This document shows positions 7,693 through 15,199 of a stretch of DNA of 64,000 nucleotides, piece by piece; the first letter of the stretch is position 1; each line of letters starts with the position of its first letter. The stretch covers positions 177,656 through 241,655 of the forward strand of contig NZ_VEBK01000004.1 of the NCBI RefSeq assembly GCF_007676755.1, given 5' to 3'. A program made the translations under genes and the position numbers. The notes beneath the pieces were generated by a model. It worked only from the letters and a program-made list of their open reading frames with translations. It had not been told where the DNA came from and ran no database searches. The DNA comes from Bacillus sp. FJAT-22090 (lineage in GTDB: Bacteria; Bacillota; Bacilli; Bacillales_A; Planococcaceae).

Positions 7693-8597
7693 GCGCTCAC
7701 CACCAACTTTAAAAATATTTCCTCTAACGTTTCATTACCACCAACCTCAAAACGGACGATATCTACTTCATGATCCAGTGCATCCCGAAGCAGTAGTTGT
7801 TTATGTGCATCGATGTTATCAAGTGTTATTTTCACCTTATTTCCTATCACTTCTGTCTTTTTTACATAAGGAAGCCGACTAATTTGTTGAAGCCATAGCC
7901 GATCTTTTAGTTCAATTTCCATATTTACTACCGCCTCATGATTTCTGCTTAGCAACTCCGTTATCGTCGTATCTTCAATTTTCAAACCATTTTTGATAAT
8001 AACAAATCGCTCGCATATTTCCTCCGCATCGCTCAAGATGTGTGTGGATAACAAAATAGTCGTTTCTTTTTTTATTTCATGTATCAGATTTAAAACCTCT
8101 CTTCTTCCTATGGGGTCGAGAGCGGAGACAGGTTCATCCATAACGATAAATGATGGTTTGTGAAGTAGTGCCTGTGCAATACCAAGTCGTTGCTTCATCC
8201 CTCCTGAAAAGGTGCCAACTTTTCTATATTGCTCATCGATAAGTCCCACTTTCCTTAAAATAACGGGTATGTCCTTCATTAAGCTTTTTTTAGAGATTCC
8301 TGAAAGCCGCCCCATAAATAGCAATGTTTCTTGCGCAGTCATCCACTGAAAAAAGTTTGGATACTGAGGTAAATAACCAATCTCTCGCTTCATTTTTGAG
8401 ATTCTCTTACCATCGAGGAGGACTTCCCCTTCATCCGAACGTAGAATATCTGCAATGATTTTGATTAATGTAGATTTTCCTGCTCCGTTTGGACCGATAA
8501 GTCCTATACATTGACCAGTTTCAATTTCCATCGAAAACTGGTTAACAGCCGTTTTATCTTTAAATCTCTTCGTTATATTTTTTATTTCAAGCTTCAT
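7689..8597 (-). CDS. ABC transporter ATP-binding protein (YxlF-like)
   Basis: ATPase subunit of the exporter encoded with the neighbouring permease. Walker A GPNGAGKS at residues 35-42, Q-loop YLPQYPNF, signature FSGGMKQRLG (about 128-137), Walker B FIVMDEPVSALDP and H-loop LSTHILS are all present, followed by an 80-residue C-terminal domain common in CcmA/YxlF-type ATPases. The start overlaps the stop of the upstream small gene and the stop overlaps the permease start, so the three genes form a tight operon. In B. subtilis the homologous genes belong to the sigY operon, but no SigY gene lies here. Confidence 0.95.
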   Translation of the reverse strand: MKLEIKNITKRFKDKTAVNQFSMEIETGQCIGLIGPNGAGKSTLIKIIADILRSDEGEVLLDGKRISKMKREIGYLPQYPNFFQWMTAQETLLFMGRLSGISKKSLMKDIPVILRKVGLIDEQYRKVGTFSGGMKQRLGIAQALLHKPSFIVMDEPVSALDPIGRREVLNLIHEIKKETTILLSTHILSDAEEICERFVIIKNGLKIEDTTITELLSRNHEAVVNMEIELKDRLWLQQISRLPYVKKTEVIGNKVKITLDNIDAHKQLLLRDALDHEVDIVRFEVGGNETLEEIFLKLVVSA

Positions 8598-8833
8598 CGT
8601 GCTGTTTCATCCTTTCTTCCAACTGTAAAATACAATATCGGTCCAATTGTGTTAAAAAAGAAAATAATGAGTGCCCACATAAAAACATTTTTTCTAGTCT
8701 TCCGGTGTCGAAACAAATCTATCCATGCGATCAGGATAAGGATGAAGCCCACTGCTAAAAATGGCAGGACTAGCGGAAGTATTCCCGTCCAATCTATATC
8801 TCCTAATTCTTCTAAACCATAATGCAATTGCAT
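8594..8833 (-). CDS. small membrane protein with PLDc_N domain (YxlE-like)
   Basis: The product has 79 residues if translated from the ATG at 8833, which has AAAAGGAG upstream; an in-frame ATG at 8857 lies inside the operator palindrome and is less likely. Two membrane segments (ILPLVLPFLAVGFILILIAWI and VFMWALIIFFFNTIGPILYF) and the ending TVGRKDE are typical of the phospholipase-D N-terminal (PLDc_N) family. In B. subtilis YxlE helps keep SigY inactive; here the companion sigma factor is missing, so the role is probably in the ABC module itself. First gene of the operon. Confidence 0.85.
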   Translation of the reverse strand: MQLHYGLEELGDIDWTGILPLVLPFLAVGFILILIAWIDLFRHRKTRKNVFMWALIIFFFNTIGPILYFTVGRKDETAR

Positions 8834-8845
8834 ACTTATCTCTCC

Positions 8846-8877
8846 TTTTATTATCATTATCGATAATGATAATAAAA
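8846..8877. promoter_or_regulatory. 32-bp perfect palindrome, probable operator of the YxlEFG-like operon
   Basis: Positions 8846-8877 form a perfect inverted repeat centred on CG (8861/8862), built from TTATCATTATCGATAATG-type sequence. It lies between the small membrane gene and the divergent helix-turn-helix regulator. A second, weaker half-match (ATTGATAATAAAAA) lies near 8926-8941. Confidence 0.8.
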
Positions 8878-8970
8878 TTATTACTCATTTGCAATTGTTT
8901 TTTTCTACATGATATGATTATTATTAAAATTGATAATAAAAACATCAAAAAAGGAGGTTGGAGGAGAAAA

Positions 8971-9510
8971 TTGATAAATAAAGCAGAAATCTTAATGCAC
9001 CCTGTACGTATGAAGATTACCCAGGCACTCATGCGCAACAAAGAAGACGGTTTAACCCCTTTCGAGATGTTAGAAGTTATCCAAGATGTTCCACAAGCCA
9101 CTTTATATAGACATATTCAAGTGTTATTAGAAGCAGATGTAATCCGGATATTAAAAGAAAAAAAAGTAAGATCTGTAACGGAGAAACATTATACGCTTAA
9201 CGAAGAGGCCGCACGTCTTAATGCGGAAGAGTGGAAAAATTTGAACAAGGAAAAAAAGCTTAGCTATATATCCTATTATCAGCTTTCTTTAATGACTCAA
9301 TATCAAAATTATCTGTTGAATTTGGAACAAAATAAGAGTGCAGAGGATCGGGCGACTTTCTCTCTATTAGAGTTAAAACTGGATGACCGGCAATTTGAAA
9401 ATTTTCAAACTGAATTAAATAAACTCATGCTTAAATATTATGATCAAAAAACTGAGGAAACACATGTTTCGACACGAACTGTAGCGGTGACCATTATTCC
9501 AGAATCTTAA
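8971..9510 (+). CDS. ArsR-like winged-helix transcriptional regulator
   Basis: DNA-binding regulator of 179 residues. I choose the TTG at 8971 because AAGGAGGTTGGAGG lies just upstream; the longer ORF upstream would read through the operator. Residues about 5-80 form a winged helix (EILMHPVRMKITQALMR, then QATLYRHIQVLLEADVI, then TLNEEAARLN) similar to HTH_20/ArsR-type regulators; the C-terminal 100 residues are helical and end in a beta-like segment (HVSTRTVAVTIIPES). It is divergent from the YxlEFG-like exporter with a long palindrome between them, so it is the likely repressor of that operon and of itself. Ligand unknown. Confidence 0.85.
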   Translation: MINKAEILMHPVRMKITQALMRNKEDGLTPFEMLEVIQDVPQATLYRHIQVLLEADVIRILKEKKVRSVTEKHYTLNEEAARLNAEEWKNLNKEKKLSYISYYQLSLMTQYQNYLLNLEQNKSAEDRATFSLLELKLDDRQFENFQTELNKLMLKYYDQKTEETHVSTRTVAVTIIPES

Positions 9511-9557
9511 AAACCCTTTCGAGGCTATTAGTATTCACTCTGTTTCACTTCCAACTT

Positions 9558-9599
9558 AAAAACACCTTTTTAGAACAAGCTATCTAAAAAGGTGTTTTT
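9558..9599. terminator. bidirectional terminator
   Basis: A perfect 17-bp inverted repeat (9558-9574 with 9583-9599) with A-run and T-run flanks lies between two converging genes. Confidence 0.92.
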
Positions 9600-9608
9600 A
9601 CTGTTGTT

Positions 9609-10226
9609 CTATTGACTCTTTACAACCATATCTGAATTTTGAATTGGGTTTCTTTCTTTTACATAATAATCCTCACCCATCCAATATCTTCTTTCATATT
9701 TCTTTAAACGTTCATTCATATCACCTATATAAGTATCTCTAAGCAATACCCTTTCGTATCGCATCTCTTTAGGGCAGTCCAAGTAGATCATACAGTCAAA
9801 AAAAGCACTCCATTCGATTCTTTGAAGAAAAATCCCCTCAATAAGTATGATATTACATTGTGCCAAATTGATATCCTTCCAATATCTCTGATCTCTTTCT
9901 TTATCATAATATTTCAAATGGAGTTGATCTAATTTTTGATGAACCGCTTCAAAAAGATTTTCTTTTATATCAAGTGCATCCCATTGCAAATAGTAGTATT
10001 CGTACCATTCTGGATGCCCCGTGCTGTACCTTTTTGCTTGTTCCACTATTAAATCATCGATATGTATGACAACCACTTTATAACCTTCTGCAGTAAGCTC
10101 CTTTGTAATTGTTTCCGTTATCGTTGTTTTACCCGCTCCACTTAATCCATCAATACCGACAAGATAGGGTCTTTCCATTTTCTTAGGAGATTTCAACTCT
10201 TCCATTATTTTTTCTGTAATTAGCAT
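9609..10226 (-). CDS. uridine kinase-like P-loop kinase
   Basis: Soluble P-loop kinase of 205 residues. Walker A GLSGAGKT is at 27-34, followed by VVVIHIDDLIVEQAKRY (the DD pair that contacts the nucleoside/Mg site in the family) and Walker B-like IILIEGIFLQR. A lid-like region RVLLRDTYIGDMNERLKKYERRYW carries several Arg. Substrate unknown; it shares only the fold with the 6150-6806 kinase and is not a recent duplicate. The ribosome site (AGAGATGG) is weak. It lies 43 bases downstream of the GNAT gene in the same direction. Confidence 0.85.
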   Translation of the reverse strand: MLITEKIMEELKSPKKMERPYLVGIDGLSGAGKTTITETITKELTAEGYKVVVIHIDDLIVEQAKRYSTGHPEWYEYYYLQWDALDIKENLFEAVHQKLDQLHLKYYDKERDQRYWKDINLAQCNIILIEGIFLQRIEWSAFFDCMIYLDCPKEMRYERVLLRDTYIGDMNERLKKYERRYWMGEDYYVKERNPIQNSDMVVKSQ

Positions 10227-10269
10227 TGGTTAATATCCATCTCTTTCTATTAAACTAGCACTTCCTCAA

Positions 10270-11064
10270 TTAAAGTCTATTCCAAAGAGCCTTTGTATAA
10301 GCAAGTTGCAGACCTGACCTCTCCATATTTCGATAACTAGCACTTCCAAAAGCTGCCTCACTCGTAATATATTTCGCTCCTTTTTCAACCGCTACTTGTA
10401 TACGCTTATGTATTAGTGCAGATTGTATACCCATATGACGAAATTCTGGCAACGTTCCTGCAGCTGCTAATGTTGCCATTTCATCTTGCACAAATAAGAC
10501 TGCAATTCCAGCAGGTATACCATTGAAATATGCTATATAAAATTCCCACTCAGGTACGTCAAAGAGAACCTCATTATTTTGTTTGATACCGTCTTGAATA
10601 AATGAAGGAAGTCCAAAAGCATTCACATAAATGGACGCAAATAAATCAAATTCTTCCTTTTTTAAAGGACGTATCTCTATCTCAGAAGGAGCACTCTGCT
10701 TTCCTGCTTCTATTTTCATAGCTCTTCCAATAAAGGATGAATGAAAACCAGATTGGTAAAAGCCTTGTTTAGTTAATGCTCTGAAGAGTAATTCTGAGCT
10801 ATTTAATGGTGTAATTTCGATTCGGAAGTTAATGCCGAGCTCCCTATAAAAATGTTCTATTTCTTCTAAATATGATATATCATTTTCGTTTAACCCTCTT
10901 ACGGTATTAAATGCTGGACCCGGAATATGTTCAACCGCAAATGCATATGTCCTTCCTTTAACTAATTGATGTACCCCCATTGGATTACCTTCTATTGTTT
11001 GTATTGCTGAGAGTCTAGAGTGCAGGGTTTGTATTTCTGCTTGTTCTATAAGAAAAAGATCCAT
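10270..11064 (-). CDS. GNAT family N-acetyltransferase
   Basis: Cytoplasmic acetyl-CoA-dependent transferase of 264 residues. The GNAT fold is in the C-terminal half: IEIRPLKKEEFDLF (beta-1/alpha-1), FYIAYFNGIPAGIAVLFVQD, then motif A LAAAGTLPEFRHMGIQSALI with the R-x-x-G-I acetyl-CoA loop, then SASYRNMERSGLQLAYTKALW. The N-terminal 120 residues are a degenerate, GNAT-like domain, as in two-domain relatives. GAGGATATGCA precedes the ATG. Substrate unknown. Confidence 0.88.
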   Translation of the reverse strand: MDLFLIEQAEIQTLHSRLSAIQTIEGNPMGVHQLVKGRTYAFAVEHIPGPAFNTVRGLNENDISYLEEIEHFYRELGINFRIEITPLNSSELLFRALTKQGFYQSGFHSSFIGRAMKIEAGKQSAPSEIEIRPLKKEEFDLFASIYVNAFGLPSFIQDGIKQNNEVLFDVPEWEFYIAYFNGIPAGIAVLFVQDEMATLAAAGTLPEFRHMGIQSALIHKRIQVAVEKGAKYITSEAAFGSASYRNMERSGLQLAYTKALWNRL

Positions 11065-11216
11065 TGCATATCCTCATTTCGTTTGTTCGTTCATTTTAGT
11101 AAAGTAAGCTTAGTTACTTCTCTTATTTGAAAACAGCCTTCAAGCTCCACCCATATCTATTCGTCACTCATTGTTTATTTCCTTTTATTTTGTTTTCAAT
11201 TTGCTTCCTAAACAAA

Positions 11217-11250
11217 AAAAGATGACCCGAATGTTTTCGAGTCACCTTAT
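11217..11250 (-). terminator. terminator of the nucleoside transporter gene
   Basis: A hairpin formed by AAGATGACCCGAA-like and TTCGAGTCACCTT-like arms lies just after the transporter stop, with an A-run on the plus strand that is a U-run in the transcript. Confidence 0.7.
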
Positions 11251-11256
11251 GTTTTA

Positions 11257-12450
11257 TTACCAAACAAATAAACCAACAATCATAGCACTTAATAATGATA
11301 CGGCTATACCACTTACAAGAAGCTTCCAGACGTTTTTACCAATAATTGCTGACTTGCCTTCCGACAAGACAGAATTATATGTTCCATAGATCATACCAAC
11401 TGTACTAAAGTTGGCGAAAGACGTTAAGAAAGTCGTCGCAACGGCTATAGTATGTGGTGGTAATGTATCTAAGTTATTTTTTAAGTCCATCATCGCCACG
11501 AATTCGTTCGTTGCCAATTTAATACCCATCAATTGGGCGACGTACAGGGCATCATGCACGGGTAAACCAAGTAAAAAGGCAAATGGGCTAAATATAAATG
11601 AAAAGATTTTTTGAATTGTAAGACCATGTACAATAACACCCAAAATCCCATTAAGACCAGCTGTAAGGGCAACATAACCAATAACCATAGCTAAAATAAC
11701 AATAACCATATTCATCCCAACCAACATGCTATTGGAAATTGTAGAGAAGAAATCCTTTTTCTCTGACTTCGGAGGTGTATAAATAATGTCATCTTCTTGT
11801 GGTACATGGACCGGATTTAATATGCTAACTAAAATCAGCGCATTTAAACAGTTTAACGGAATTGCGCTAAACACGTATTCTGCTGGAACCATGGAGAGAT
11901 ATGCGCCAATAATGGATCCACTTATACTGCTCATACTCATAATTCCAAAAGTGAGCAATCGATTGTCTTTTAAGACGGATAGCTGATCACGAATTACAGC
12001 CAATGCTTCTGTATTCCCAAGGAACATCATTTGAATGGAGAAAAAGCTTTCTAGCTTAGGCAAGCGGGACACTTTTGAAATAATCCAACCACCCTTATCG
12101 ATAATCCATGTTAAAACACCAAAATACGATAGAATATCGAAGAAAGTGACGATAAATATAATTGGAAGTAACGCACTGAAGAAGAAGTCTACCGTTTCAT
12201 TTGCCATAGCAGTTGGAAATACAAACGCGATACCTTCACTTGCACATGCGATTAACCATGTAAAGAAGGATGCTATTTTACCAATGACCCAGCTACCTAT
12301 TGTCGTACCTAACATGAACCAAGTGATAAACAATTCAACAACGATAAGAGAAAGAATCGGTCTCCATTTCACTGCTTTCTTGTTCGGTGAACATAAAAAT
12401 ACAACACCCATCACGACAAAAACGCCTAAAATATTCAACAAAAAATACAT
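11257..12450 (-). CDS. nupC: concentrative nucleoside transporter (CNT/NupC family)
   Basis: Cation-coupled nucleoside importer in the cytoplasmic membrane. 397 residues, the usual length for bacterial NupC. Family motifs include FFSALLPIIFIVTFFDILSY, the substrate-site segment FLGNTEALAVIRDQL, SGSIIGAYLSMVP and the C-terminal TTFLTSFANFSTVGMIYGTY. The long 5' leader contains a purine riboswitch of the guanine type and an overlapping terminator, so expression is switched off when guanine or hypoxanthine is plentiful. This suggests a purine nucleoside such as guanosine or inosine as a substrate. The gene is divergent from a nucleoside deoxyribosyltransferase, which fits a salvage pair. Confidence 0.93.
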   Translation of the reverse strand: MYFLLNILGVFVVMGVVFLCSPNKKAVKWRPILSLIVVELFITWFMLGTTIGSWVIGKIASFFTWLIACASEGIAFVFPTAMANETVDFFFSALLPIIFIVTFFDILSYFGVLTWIIDKGGWIISKVSRLPKLESFFSIQMMFLGNTEALAVIRDQLSVLKDNRLLTFGIMSMSSISGSIIGAYLSMVPAEYVFSAIPLNCLNALILVSILNPVHVPQEDDIIYTPPKSEKKDFFSTISNSMLVGMNMVIVILAMVIGYVALTAGLNGILGVIVHGLTIQKIFSFIFSPFAFLLGLPVHDALYVAQLMGIKLATNEFVAMMDLKNNLDTLPPHTIAVATTFLTSFANFSTVGMIYGTYNSVLSEGKSAIIGKNVWKLLVSGIAVSLLSAMIVGLFVW

Positions 12451-12486
12451 AAATGCAACTCCTAGATGTGAATTTAATCAATAAAA

Positions 12487-12540
12487 AACCCTATATTTTT
12501 CATCATTTCTATAGAAGAGAAAGAATGAAAAATAAGGGTT
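12487..12540 (-). terminator. riboswitch expression-platform terminator
   Basis: On the minus strand AACCCTTATTTTTCAT pairs with ATGAAAAATATAGGGTT across a 21-nt loop, followed by TTTTTTAT, between the purine aptamer and nupC. This is the expected position for riboswitch-controlled attenuation. Confidence 0.82.
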
Positions 12541-12593
12541 TAGGGGAAGAGTATTTTATACTACCTCCACTTTCATACTAAATTTATTCAAGC

Positions 12594-12664
12594 TCCCTGT
12601 AGTCTAGCTGTTTACGGTTACTAGGTAGAAACAATCAGTCCATATTACTGATCATATACAAGAA
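12594..12664 (-). ncRNA. purine riboswitch aptamer, guanine class
   Basis: Read on the minus strand, the 71-nt element has P1 (UUCUUGUA with UACAGGGA), P2 AUCAGU/ACUGAU with loop AAUAUGG, the conserved junction UGUUUCUACC, P3 CUAG/CUAG with loop containing CCGUAAA, and J3/1 GACUA. GACUA (not GAUUA) gives a cytosine at the specificity position, which predicts guanine/hypoxanthine rather than adenine. These are the conserved features of the xpt-type aptamer. A terminator follows before nupC. Confidence 0.93.
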
Positions 12665-12890
12665 AAGTATTGACTATATCTATAGGTATTAAAAAATACT
12701 ACTCTTTCCCTTTTTATTAATCAATACATTCGTCCATATTCCAAACAATAAAATTAACCTAAATATTCATAAAGATCTCTCGGATTCAGTATTTACATAA
12801 TTCCTTTTTTCATACTACGCATGGACATATCAAAGATTGTATCAATACTCATTTTCACCTAAAATAAAATAGATGAATGGAGGAGTAGTT

Positions 12891-13373
12891 TTGAAAAAAG
12901 GATATTTAGCTAATGGATTATTTGGCTTAGGAGATAGGTTGGTTAATGAGTTGGTTGCAAAAGAAGTTCGAGCAACGATTCCAGGGGTTGATCTATACGT
13001 ACCTCAAGAAAATATGGCCATTAACGACAAGTCAGCTTATGCGGATAGTTTAGCAATTGCCGAGGCAGATATTAACGCTTTAAAAGAGAGCGACTTTTTA
13101 GTGGCGATAATAGATGGAGTTGAGATAGATGCAGGTGTAGCCGCGGAAATCGGTGCATTTTCTATGTTGAATCGTCCTATTTTCGCTCTTTATTCAGATA
13201 CACGCTTACAAGGTCGTGACAACACGAAAAAAATCAATGCACTAGTAGAAGATGGTACTGAAAACCAATTTATGTATCGTAATCTCTTTGTCGTTGGTTT
13301 GATTAAACAAAATGGAATGATTGTGGACTCTATCGAACAATTAGGGAAAGCATTGAAAAATGCAAAACTTTAA
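12891..13373 (+). CDS. nucleoside 2-deoxyribosyltransferase
   Basis: Transfers the deoxyribosyl group between purine and pyrimidine bases in nucleoside salvage. The TTG at 12891 has GGAGGAG upstream; the upstream in-frame ATG at 12873 overlaps that site. The product of 160 residues has the family layout: KKGYLANGLFGLGDR near the start, SLAIAEADINALKESDFLVAII with acidic residues of the active site, then DGVEIDAGVAAEIGAF with the nucleophilic Glu, and the C-terminal NQFMYRNLFVVGLI. Divergent from the riboswitch-controlled nucleoside transporter, consistent with purine salvage. Confidence 0.9.
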   Translation: MKKGYLANGLFGLGDRLVNELVAKEVRATIPGVDLYVPQENMAINDKSAYADSLAIAEADINALKESDFLVAIIDGVEIDAGVAAEIGAFSMLNRPIFALYSDTRLQGRDNTKKINALVEDGTENQFMYRNLFVVGLIKQNGMIVDSIEQLGKALKNAKL

Positions 13374-13379
13374 AAGCTA

Positions 13380-13412
13380 AAATCCTGCGTTGCGGTAGAA
13401 CACAGGATTTTT
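13380..13412 (+). terminator. intrinsic terminator
   Basis: AAATCCTG pairs with CAGGATTT and is followed by TT, directly after the deoxyribosyltransferase gene. Confidence 0.75.
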
Positions 13413-13435
13413 GGCATCTTAAAAAAATCAAGGAT

Positions 13436-13813
13436 TTATCTTTCTAATTCAATATATTCTCTTAACAGCTTCCAACCTTCCTCCTCATCTCTCCATACAA
13501 ACATGCATTGAGCTGTATAAGGTTTCCCTTCAATTACATTAGTTTCTCTACCTAGAACTAGACATTCTTTTCTGTTTTTTCTTTCTACAATAGAAACTGG
13601 TACAAAACTTTTTTCCGCTTGTCCATACTGTTGGAGTACTCCATCCAAGTCATAGTCATAACCATACTCATCGGGTTTTTCCATATTAGAATGTGCCCAA
13701 TAGCCCACAAAGTTTTTAGACATAAATCGCCTAATTTCATCTCCATCTTTACTTATTAAACCATTATTCCAAGCCTGAAAGTACTTCTTTAATATGTTTT
13801 GTATATCATCCAT
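13436..13813 (-). CDS. NTF2/SnoaL-like fold protein
   Basis: Hypothetical 125-residue protein. The order helix-rich N-terminus (IQNILKKYFQAWNNGLIS), KNFVGYWAH, then beta strands (SFVPVSIVERKN, ECLVLGRETNVIEG, YTAQCMFVWRDEEEGWKLLREYIE) is that of the NTF2-like/DUF4440 superfamily: small cone-shaped proteins that are enzymes or ligand binders. No catalytic residues can be named. It converges on the deoxyribosyltransferase gene and is alone in its unit. The assignment is by fold pattern only. Confidence 0.7.
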   Translation of the reverse strand: MDDIQNILKKYFQAWNNGLISKDGDEIRRFMSKNFVGYWAHSNMEKPDEYGYDYDLDGVLQQYGQAEKSFVPVSIVERKNRKECLVLGRETNVIEGKPYTAQCMFVWRDEEEGWKLLREYIELER

Positions 13814-13910
13814 ATTAGCCTCTCCTCAGTTAAATATTCTATACTTACTATACCATTTTCTGAATGTTATAATTATAATGTGTTATATAAAGTTGAGAGG
13901 AGTGTTCAAA

Positions 13911-13943
13911 ATGAAAAACAAACAAATGGTGATTGAAAAGTAA
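13911..13943 (+). CDS. possible 10-residue leader peptide upstream of a GNAT gene
   Basis: A short reading frame MKNKQMVIEK follows GAGAGGAGTG by about eight bases and a TATAAT-rich stretch by about 30. Its last codons form the left arm of an inverted repeat (13931-13940 with 13960-13969). This is the layout of a translated leader with an attenuator hairpin, as found before antibiotic-modifying genes. No second alternative pairing that would hide the GNAT start was found, so this is a suggestion. Confidence 0.4.
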   Translation: MKNKQMVIEK

Positions 13944-13969
13944 AAGGTGTTTGTCCTCTCTTTTCAATC
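13931..13969 (+). promoter_or_regulatory. leader hairpin upstream of GNAT gene
   Basis: A perfect 10-bp inverted repeat, GATTGAAAAG and CTTTTCAATC, with a 19-nt loop that includes TGTCCTCTC, complementary in part to the upstream GAGAGGAG ribosome site of the leader. No strong T-tract follows, so it may act on translation or as a weak terminator. Confidence 0.55.
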
Positions 13970-14011
13970 TATTTCCTATATCTAAAATTAGAGAATGAAA
14001 AGAGGAAATCT

Positions 14012-14572
14012 ATGTTTTATCAAGATAATGATTTGATTATACGTCCACTTCAACCGGAGGATCTACCGAGACTATGGGAATTAGCTTTTAAAGAAGAATC
14101 TCCTGAGTGGAAAAAGTGGGATGCACCTTATTATGAACACAAAGCGATTCCGTTCAACACCTTTATGGAGGAGAAAGCAGATTCGTATATCTCTCAAGAT
14201 AGTTTTTGGGCAATTGAAGTTGATGGTATCATTTGTGGGACCGTGTCCTATTATTGGGAGCATAAGCCTTCCTATTGGCTAGAAATGGGAATCGTGTTCT
14301 ATGAAGCCCCTAGTTGGGGAAGAGGTTTAGGTACACGTGCCTTAAAACTTTGGATGTCTCACTTGTTTCATACAATGCCCCTAGTCCGCGTAGGATATAC
14401 AACATGGTCTGGCAATAGGCGCATGATTCGTGTTGGAGAAAAGCTAGGGATGACAATGGAGGCACGAATCCGTAAAGTCCGTTTATATAACGGACAATAT
14501 TACGACTCTATTCGGATGGGAATATTGAGAGAAGAATGGGAAAAAGAAAAAAACACAACTCTGTCCCTATAA
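14012..14572 (+). CDS. GNAT family N-acetyltransferase (RimJ/RimL-like)
   Basis: Acetyl-CoA-dependent transferase of 186 residues. IIRPLQPEDLPRLWELAF is the N-terminal strand-helix, WAIEVDGIICGTVSYYW the central strands, and GIVFYEAPSWGRGLGTRAL motif A, with W-G-R-G-L-G as acetyl-CoA pyrophosphate loop. It continues with VGYTTWSGNRRMIRVGEKLG and ends RKVRLYNGQYYDSIRMGIL, the usual RimJ-like C-terminus. Substrate unknown; relatives act on proteins or small amines including antibiotics. A possible leader peptide and hairpin lie upstream. A terminator-like repeat follows (14584-14614). Confidence 0.9.
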   Translation: MFYQDNDLIIRPLQPEDLPRLWELAFKEESPEWKKWDAPYYEHKAIPFNTFMEEKADSYISQDSFWAIEVDGIICGTVSYYWEHKPSYWLEMGIVFYEAPSWGRGLGTRALKLWMSHLFHTMPLVRVGYTTWSGNRRMIRVGEKLGMTMEARIRKVRLYNGQYYDSIRMGILREEWEKEKNTTLSL

Positions 14573-14583
14573 TTTAACTGTCT

Positions 14584-14614
14584 TGAACCAGTTTAGCGTG
14601 CGCTAGTCTGGTTT
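14584..14614 (+). terminator. intrinsic terminator
   Basis: Stem AACCAG/CTGGTT with an inner TAGCG/CGCTA stem, followed by TTCTGTTTT. Confidence 0.75.
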
Positions 14615-14696
14615 TCTGTTTTAGCTTTCTCTTAGTACTTTTGCTTGTTTTTTGCTATACTACCTGAATAGATTCTATTTGAAGGTGAGCACAGGT

Positions 14697-15056
14697 ATGT
14701 TGTCCTTTATATTAACCCTAAAACGATTAATAGAAGCTTTTGTCAAAGCTTTTAAAAGTCCAATTTTTTTATCATTATTTACTACCTTATTTTTTATCCT
14801 TCTTTCCGGTACTCTCTTCTACACGAAAAAGGAAGGTTGGGGTGTGTTAGACTCTATTTACTTTTGTGTAGTAAGCCTTATTCCAACAGGTGTTGAAACA
14901 AACCTTTCACCAGTTACAAACCTAGGTAAAGTATTTACCATGTTTTATTTAGTTGTTGGTACAGGGGTCATGTTTATCACCCTTCTTTCTTTAGGTAAAA
15001 CGATGATTAATACAGAAGCATTAGAAGAAAGAAGAAGAACAAAGAACGAAAAATAA
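14697..15056 (+). CDS. NaK-like two-TM cation channel subunit with altered selectivity filter
   Basis: Membrane channel subunit that should assemble as a tetramer. The ATG at 14697 has GAAGGTGAG upstream and gives MLSFILTLKR, matching the start of the Bacillus cereus NaK channel; an ATG 45 bases upstream has no ribosome site. The 119-residue product has M0 helix (1-20), TM1 (about 23-41), pore helix (LDSIYFCVVSL), filter, and TM2 (GKVFTMFYLVVGTGVMFITLL). Where NaK has TVGDG and K+ channels TVGYG, this protein reads PTGVET (63-68), with only Gly65 kept and one extra residue. The rest of the pore (NLSPVTNLGKVF) is well conserved, so the gene looks intact but its ion preference is unclear. Confidence 0.88.
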   Translation: MLSFILTLKRLIEAFVKAFKSPIFLSLFTTLFFILLSGTLFYTKKEGWGVLDSIYFCVVSLIPTGVETNLSPVTNLGKVFTMFYLVVGTGVMFITLLSLGKTMINTEALEERRRTKNEK

Positions 15057-15061
15057 TGCAT

Positions 15062-15097
15062 TAAAAAGCCAAGGATTCTAAAATTCTTGGCTTTTTA
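15062..15097 (+). terminator. intrinsic terminator
   Basis: AAAAAGCCAAG(A)A-type arms pair across a short loop and end in CTTTTTA after the channel gene. Confidence 0.85.
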
Positions 15098-15199
15098 TAT
15101 GCCCTGTTAGTCTCTAAACCCAAATAGCCCTTCCCGCCAATAGTTTATATATTAGTCTGTTGGGTAATTAGATTATAAGAACATATTTGGGAGGAGTAG

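Noticed and set aside
8761..8970. N-terminal extension of the helix-turn-helix regulator upstream of 8971
   Set aside because: It would read through the 32-bp palindrome and the opposing small membrane gene; the TTG at 8971 has an excellent AAGGAGG site.
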